DNA of 25,630 bases from contig JAITBA010000149.1 of assembly GCA_031283835.1 (NCBI GenBank), positions 1 to 25,630 on the forward strand. Direction: 5' to 3'. This document shows positions 21,119 to 25,630 of this stretch, piece after piece. The notes beneath the pieces are model-generated. The model was not told the DNA's origin. It was given only the letters and a program-made list of their open reading frames with translations, and searched no databases. The DNA is from Oscillospiraceae bacterium (GTDB lineage Bacteria; Bacillota; Clostridia; Oscillospirales; Acutalibacteraceae). Made by a program: the position numbers and the translations under genes. Position 1 is the stretch's first letter; each line of letters opens with the position of its first letter.

Positions 21119-24100
21119 ATGAAAGAAAAAACAATCACGAGCAAGATCAAGGCCAAAAGCGCAGTGCTTGCGCTGCTGCTGGTGCTGGCGATGATTCTGG
21201 GCCAGGTGTCCACGATTCTCGCAAGCTCCTTCGCGTGGGGAACCATTTGGACATACGAAGATACTGCGTATCAGAAGTGGACAGAGGACGGTACGCCGAT
21301 TTGGTGCGTGGACGGCGGCGCGGCGTTTGGCAAGAAGTTTAGTGAGCTGCCGAACGGGCCGAGCGCGAACCCGGCGAACACGCCTCCTTACAACGCTTAT
21401 CCGGGTTATCTGGATTCGAAGGACGACGCGACAGACCACAACCCCAAGGGCACCAGTGATCGCGCGCACAAGCGCACGAAATCCACGAGCGCGCCGCGGC
21501 CGATTACGGATGCGCAGGCACTCATGTTTTGGGCGGCGTCGCAGACCATGAGCGGCATGACACTCACACGTTTTGGGTGGGCGCTGCGCGGTTTGCAAGA
21601 CCCGCTGAAAGACCTTGCCAGCATGTGGAACAATGCTTCGGGCGCGGGGCAGGGCGGCGCGGACACCGGCAGCGGTGCCGATGAAAGCGCTTTTAAAGGC
21701 GCGCTGGGCGCCGTGCAAGCAAAGCTTGCCGAGAGCGACCCGGATTATAACGCCACGCCGGAATACCAGCTGGTGGAGCCGCAGCGCCCGGCCGGAATCA
21801 TTCCGGACGACGCGTATACGCGTATTTATGGGCGCTACCAGATGACGTTTGAACAGGCGCAGTATGGCCCGGGCGAAGTGGCCACGGCCTACCGCGACCT
21901 GCCGGACCTGAACAACGTCACCGGGCTGCAGCAGATATATCCGTCCACAGACATTGGCAGATATACGGAAAGCAACCCGCGAAAATTCCAAATTTTCAAT
22001 CCTACGCAAGAGACCTATACCTTTGTGCTGAAGCACAACGGCACGGGCACAACGGTTACGTATTACTGCGACGAACCGAACCAGACCTGTATTGAAGTAC
22101 CGACCGTGGACCCCGACCGGTACTATATCATTCAATTTAAAATTGACCCGGCGGTGATTGAAAAAGAAAAGACCGCCGTTTCTCCGCCCGCGGGCACGGC
22201 GGTGAAGGCGGGTGCCCATATCCGCTACAACATCCGTGTGACCAACTCGGGCCTTGGCGTGTCCAACAATTATCCGGTGGAAGACACGCTTTCGGATTAT
22301 GTGCGCTTTGTGGACGCGGGCGGCGACGGCGCTGTGGTGCAGCGCCCGACCGGCCCCAAAGGCGGCACTGTGAAGTGGGTGATTCCCCTGGTGGAAACCG
22401 GGGCGGAGCGGTATTATGACCTGTGGGTGGAAGTTGAAGTGCTCGACATGGGTCTGGACGAGTGCACCCGCTTGATTCAAAACTGGAATGTGACGCATAT
22501 TCAGTGCCCGGCGGATATCACTATTGTGAAGGAGGCCAAGCCTCCGCATGGTTCGGTGGTGGAGCAGGGGCAGGAAATTGAATACACGCTGACGGTCTAT
22601 AACGCCGGCGGCCAGGACAGCAAGGGCAACCTGGTGCGCGACACGATCCCCGACGGCACGACCTATGTGGCGGGCAGCGCGAACCCCGCGCCCACCAGGG
22701 TTGTTATGGGCAAAGACAGCAACGGCAATGATCGCGTGGCCGAGCTGGAATGGAACAACATTGACGTGACTGCCGCAAACGACGGGAGCGGCACAGGCAC
22801 GGGCGGCAGCGGTGCCGGCGCCGGCGCCGCGAGCGGGCGCGGCAAAACCGTTATCACCTTCCGGGTGACGGTGGACCCGCTGCCCAAGGCCATGGCCATG
22901 CGCGAGCTGAACAACCGGGTCTATCTCAATGGCATCCCCGGCAACGACACGCAGCATTATGTCTATGGCGGCACGCTGAATTTTTCGAAGACTTCGGTGC
23001 CGCCCACCGGTGGCATTGTGAAGGTGGGCAGCGATATTACCTACACCATTTGGGTGTATAATAACGGCGTTGATAAGATCAACGAAACCACAACGGTGCG
23101 CGACCAGATTCCGCAGGGGACCACCTTGAGGACAACCCCCGCGGCGCCTAGCGGCAACAAAGGCTCCACGAGCAGCTATGCCGGGGCGGGCGCGGGCGCA
23201 AAAACCGGAACGCTGACATGGACGGTTCCAAAGCTGGAGCCGGGCGAAGAGTTTAAGTTTGAGTTCACTGTGAGAGTGGACGACCTGCCCGACGGGTGGG
23301 AGTTCCGTGAAATTAAAAACATGGGGCAAGTGGACGACTGGAACACCAACGAAACCGAGCACTATGTTGGGTCGGCCAATGTTGTTGGCGTGAAGAAGAG
23401 CGTGCCCGCCACGGGCGCGACGGTCTATGACGGGCAAACCATTCGCTTTATTATTGAAGTGAGCAACACAGGGCAAGAACCCGCAAAAAGCATTGTTGTA
23501 ACCGATTCGCTGCCGGACGACCTGATTTATACAAACAGCATCAGCTACGGCGGGGATGCTTCGAGGAACGGGCAGACGAAAAACGGCAACGATCGTTATG
23601 AATTCACATGGGTGATTGCGGAATTGGCGCCAATGACCAGGACAAGCGTGTGGTTTGAGGCCAAGGTGAGCGAAATGCCCGACGGCATGAGCACGCCGCG
23701 GGAGTTCCGCAACATTGCGTGGGTGAACGGGCAGGGCACCAACGAAACCGTGCACACCCAACACCCCGGTCACCTTGCCACCGCCAAGCGCGCCGACCCG
23801 GTGAGCGGCACCACGGTGCACGAAAACGGGAGGATCACGTATTTTATTGACGTGACCAATGACGGCGCAGAAACGTTGTATGATATCCCCGTGAGAGACA
23901 CGCTGCCTGTGGGCGTGAAGAACGCCAGGGTTTTGGCCAGCGCGTTTGGCACGGCGCCCAAGCCCGAACCGGGCGGCAACGGCACGGCCGCGGGCACGCT
24001 GACGGGCAACACCATCGACTGGACGATTACGAAGCTGTTTGCGGGGCAAAAGGTTACGCTCAGCTTTGACGTGATTGTGGACGCGATGGACGACAACGAA

Positions 24101-25630
24101 ACAGACCGCGTGATTGACAACGTGGCTATTGTGTGGGGCAAAGAAACCAACCACACGGTGCACCCACAAAAGAACGGCACGCTGCGCGTCAACAAGACCG
24201 CGAACCCGCCCACGGGCAGCACGGTCTATGAGTGGAAGAGCGCCACGGTGGGCGACAAGATCACCTATACTATTGCGGTGAAAAACAACGGCAACGACCC
24301 GCTGCACGAAGTGGTGATTAAAGACATCTTGCCGGACGACCTGATTTTTGACGCGAGCTGCACACTGACCACCGGGGCTACCCAGCCCGACGGCGTGGGC
24401 GTAACAGCTTCGCAGCGGACGATTGGCACCACCAAGCAGGGCAACCAGCGCATTGAGTTCACGTGGGTGCTGAGCAACCCCACGCGCGGTCTGCTCCCCC
24501 ACGAAAGCATTGTCGTTTCGTTCCAGGGCAAGGTGGACGAGATGCCCGCGGGCGTGAAGGAGCGCACCTTTAGAAACGTGGCGACTGTGAATGATGTGCC
24601 CACCAACGAAACCGAGCATTATCAGCACAGCGGCAGCCTGAAGGCCACAAAGACCAGTAACCCCGTGCCGGGCGCTTTGGTGCACGAGAACGGCGTGATC
24701 ACGTATACCATCGAAGTGTATAACGACGGGGCGGATTATCTGTATAATATCCCCGTGGTTGACAAAGTGCCTGCCGGCACCACCAGACGCGGCACGCCCA
24801 CAGGGGTGTTTAGCCCCGTTTCTACCAACGGCGTGGCGCAGAGCATTACGCCGGCGTGGGGCGCCAGCGAAGGCGTGGACGCCGCCGTGTGGACGATCTC
24901 CGCGCTGGCATCGAAGCAGAAAGCGGTATTGACCTTCCAGGTAACCGTAAACCGCCTGGACGCAAACGGCCCCGAAGAGCCGGAGCGCCTGATTGAAAAC
25001 ACGGCGCGCGTAGACGATTTTCAAACAAACACCGTGACACACGTGCAAAAGCGCGGCACGCTGGAAATATCGAAGAAGGCGGAGCCGCCCACGGGCAGCA
25101 CGGTTTATGAATGGAAGAGCAGCACTGTTGGCGACAAGATCAAGTACACCATCACTGTGAAGAACACGGGCAACGACCCGCTGCACGTGGTGACGATTCG
25201 CGACCAACTGCCCGACGACCTGGTTTTTGACGCGAGCTGCGCATTGACCACCGGGGTTACCCAGCCAAACAACGTTGAAGTAAACGTGGTTTCGACAAAC
25301 ATTGGCCAAACCAAACAGGGCAACAACCGTTACGAGTTCACCTGGAACCTGGCGAACGAAGTGCGCGGCTTGCTGCCGGGCGAAAGCATTGTGGTTTCGT
25401 TTGAGGGCAAAGTGGACAAGATGCCCGCGGGTGTGAAGGAACGCACCTTTAAAAACATTGCCACGGTGAACAACGTGCCCACCAACGAAACAGAGCATTA
25501 TCAGCACAGCGGCAGCCTGAAGGCCACCAAGACCAGCAACCCGACCCCCGGCACGCTGGTGCACGAAAACGACACGATTACCTATACCATTGAGGTATAT
25601 AACGACGGGGCGGATTTCCTTTATAATATC
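21119..25630 (+). CDS. Large secreted surface protein with DUF11-type repeat domains (runs off the window)
   Basis: The first 1504 residues are in one open frame with no stop before the window end. Residues 1-36 are a signal peptide (KIKAK, then a long hydrophobic stretch, cut near ILA-S). Residues about 37-340 form a unique head with IWCVDGG (C63) and ITDAQALMFWA (Q133), which might form an internal Cys-Gln thioester like that of Gram-positive adhesins (hypothesis). From about residue 345 there are nine DUF11-like beta-sandwich domains, each beginning with a K-x(3)-P-x-G pattern and YTIxVYNxG, near residues 347, 466, 619, 754, 884, 1020, 1172, 1313 and 1465. Domains commonly end in TNETEHY. 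The last four are two copies of a two-domain cassette. No wall-sorting signal is visible because the C-terminus is missing. ATG 21119 has AGGAAGG 11 bases upstream. Adhesion or a structural surface role is likely. Confidence 0.88.
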   Translation, partial: MKEKTITSKIKAKSAVLALLLVLAMILGQVSTILASSFAWGTIWTYEDTAYQKWTEDGTPIWCVDGGAAFGKKFSELPNGPSANPANTPPYNAYPGYLDSKDDATDHNPKGTSDRAHKRTKSTSAPRPITDAQALMFWAASQTMSGMTLTRFGWALRGLQDPLKDLASMWNNASGAGQGGADTGSGADESAFKGALGAVQAKLAESDPDYNATPEYQLVEPQRPAGIIPDDAYTRIYGRYQMTFEQAQYGPGEVATAYRDLPDLNNVTGLQQIYPSTDIGRYTESNPRKFQIFNPTQETYTFVLKHNGTGTTVTYYCDEPNQTCIEVPTVDPDRYYIIQFKIDPAVIEKEKTAVSPPAGTAVKAGAHIRYNIRVTNSGLGVSNNYPVEDTLSDYVRFVDAGGDGAVVQRPTGPKGGTVKWVIPLVETGAERYYDLWVEVEVLDMGLDECTRLIQNWNVTHIQCPADITIVKEAKPPHGSVVEQGQEIEYTLTVYNAGGQDSKGNLVRDTIPDGTTYVAGSANPAPTRVVMGKDSNGNDRVAELEWNNIDVTAANDGSGTGTGGSGAGAGAASGRGKTVITFRVTVDPLPKAMAMRELNNRVYLNGIPGNDTQHYVYGGTLNFSKTSVPPTGGIVKVGSDITYTIWVYNNGVDKINETTTVRDQIPQGTTLRTTPAAPSGNKGSTSSYAGAGAGAKTGTLTWTVPKLEPGEEFKFEFTVRVDDLPDGWEFREIKNMGQVDDWNTNETEHYVGSANVVGVKKSVPATGATVYDGQTIRFIIEVSNTGQEPAKSIVVTDSLPDDLIYTNSISYGGDASRNGQTKNGNDRYEFTWVIAELAPMTRTSVWFEAKVSEMPDGMSTPREFRNIAWVNGQGTNETVHTQHPGHLATAKRADPVSGTTVHENGRITYFIDVTNDGAETLYDIPVRDTLPVGVKNARVLASAFGTAPKPEPGGNGTAAGTLTGNTIDWTITKLFAGQKVTLSFDVIVDAMDDNETDRVIDNVAIVWGKETNHTVHPQKNGTLRVNKTANPPTGSTVYEWKSATVGDKITYTIAVKNNGNDPLHEVVIKDILPDDLIFDASCTLTTGATQPDGVGVTASQRTIGTTKQGNQRIEFTWVLSNPTRGLLPHESIVVSFQGKVDEMPAGVKERTFRNVATVNDVPTNETEHYQHSGSLKATKTSNPVPGALVHENGVITYTIEVYNDGADYLYNIPVVDKVPAGTTRRGTPTGVFSPVSTNGVAQSITPAWGASEGVDAAVWTISALASKQKAVLTFQVTVNRLDANGPEEPERLIENTARVDDFQTNTVTHVQKRGTLEISKKAEPPTGSTVYEWKSSTVGDKIKYTITVKNTGNDPLHVVTIRDQLPDDLVFDASCALTTGVTQPNNVEVNVVSTNIGQTKQGNNRYEFTWNLANEVRGLLPGESIVVSFEGKVDKMPAGVKERTFKNIATVNNVPTNETEHYQHSGSLKATKTSNPTPGTLVHENDTITYTIEVYNDGADFLYNI
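24178..25630 (+). repeat. 879-base two-domain cassette in tandem in the surface protein
   Basis: The unit at 24178-25056 recurs from 25057 and is cut by the window end after 574 bases. The offset is exactly 879 bases (293 residues), checked at the PPTGSTVYEWKS start and at the EHYQHSGSLKATKTSNP junction. Each unit holds one PPTGSTVYEWKS-type and one GALVHEN/GTLVHEN-type domain. DNA similarity is high over long stretches, so the duplication is fairly recent, and more copies may follow. Confidence 0.9.

Noticed and set aside
20543..25564. A minus-strand open frame of 1673 codons antisense to the second sortase and surface protein
   Set aside because: Its product is His/Arg/Val-rich low-information sequence without domains, no ribosome site was seen, and the plus strand encodes clear signal peptide, sortase and DUF11 motifs. 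It results from GC-rich codon bias and repeats.
1..25630. tRNA, rRNA, transposase or integrase genes
   Set aside because: No tRNA cloverleaf motif, rRNA core sequence, transposase or recombinase motif was found on either strand by eye.

Overview
The window reads as a GC-rich, low-GC-phylum-type Gram-positive chromosome, most likely an uncultured member of the Clostridia. This is inferred from the strong AGGAGG-type ribosome sites, two class B-type sortases, a cysteine desulfurase-ThiI pair with a rhodanese-less ThiI, a YycJ/WalJ hydrolase, lipoproteins and a very large repetitive surface protein. There are 18 protein genes, 16 of them with a family assignment. I see no rRNA, tRNA, CRISPR array or insertion sequence.

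Layout. (1) 208-3889, plus strand: a PLP aminotransferase, MurA (first committed step of peptidoglycan synthesis) and a YycJ/WalJ metallo-beta-lactamase-fold hydrolase. (2) 3928-12010: a copper-handling island that reads less GC-rich than its flanks. One minus-strand operon is copA, a Met-containing lipoprotein, a response regulator and a histidine kinase. Divergent from copA is a small HxlR-family regulator whose promoter overlaps the copA promoter, with a 12-bp palindrome in the copA spacer. A second minus-strand unit has a triple-domain HMA/DsbD-like/cupredoxin membrane protein and a DUF2318-type cysteine lipoprotein. (3) 18260 back to 12160, minus strand: cysteine desulfurase, ThiI, CinA, sortase B and a divergent membrane-tailed protein that I read as a decayed CinA paralogue. 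The run has a good promoter at its head and a terminator at its end. (4) 18747-19013: a small XRE regulator whose promoter lies almost on its first ATG. (5) 19379-25630, plus strand: a second sortase with an unusual N-terminal domain and a tandem-repeat linker, then a secreted repeat protein that runs off the window.

How they fit. The copper genes make a cytoplasmic export pump plus extracytoplasmic copper/thiol proteins, with two possible sensors (HxlR and the two-component pair). The desulfurase supplies persulfide sulfur to ThiI for tRNA 4-thiouridine. The second sortase is directly upstream of its probable substrate.

The most unusual feature is that CinA/MoaB-like (MoCF) sequence patterns appear three times around the two sortases: in genuine CinA, in the CinA-like tail-anchored protein, and apparently as the cytoplasmic N-terminal domain of the second sortase. 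This is a by-eye alignment and needs a profile or structure comparison. All functions are predictions from sequence only.
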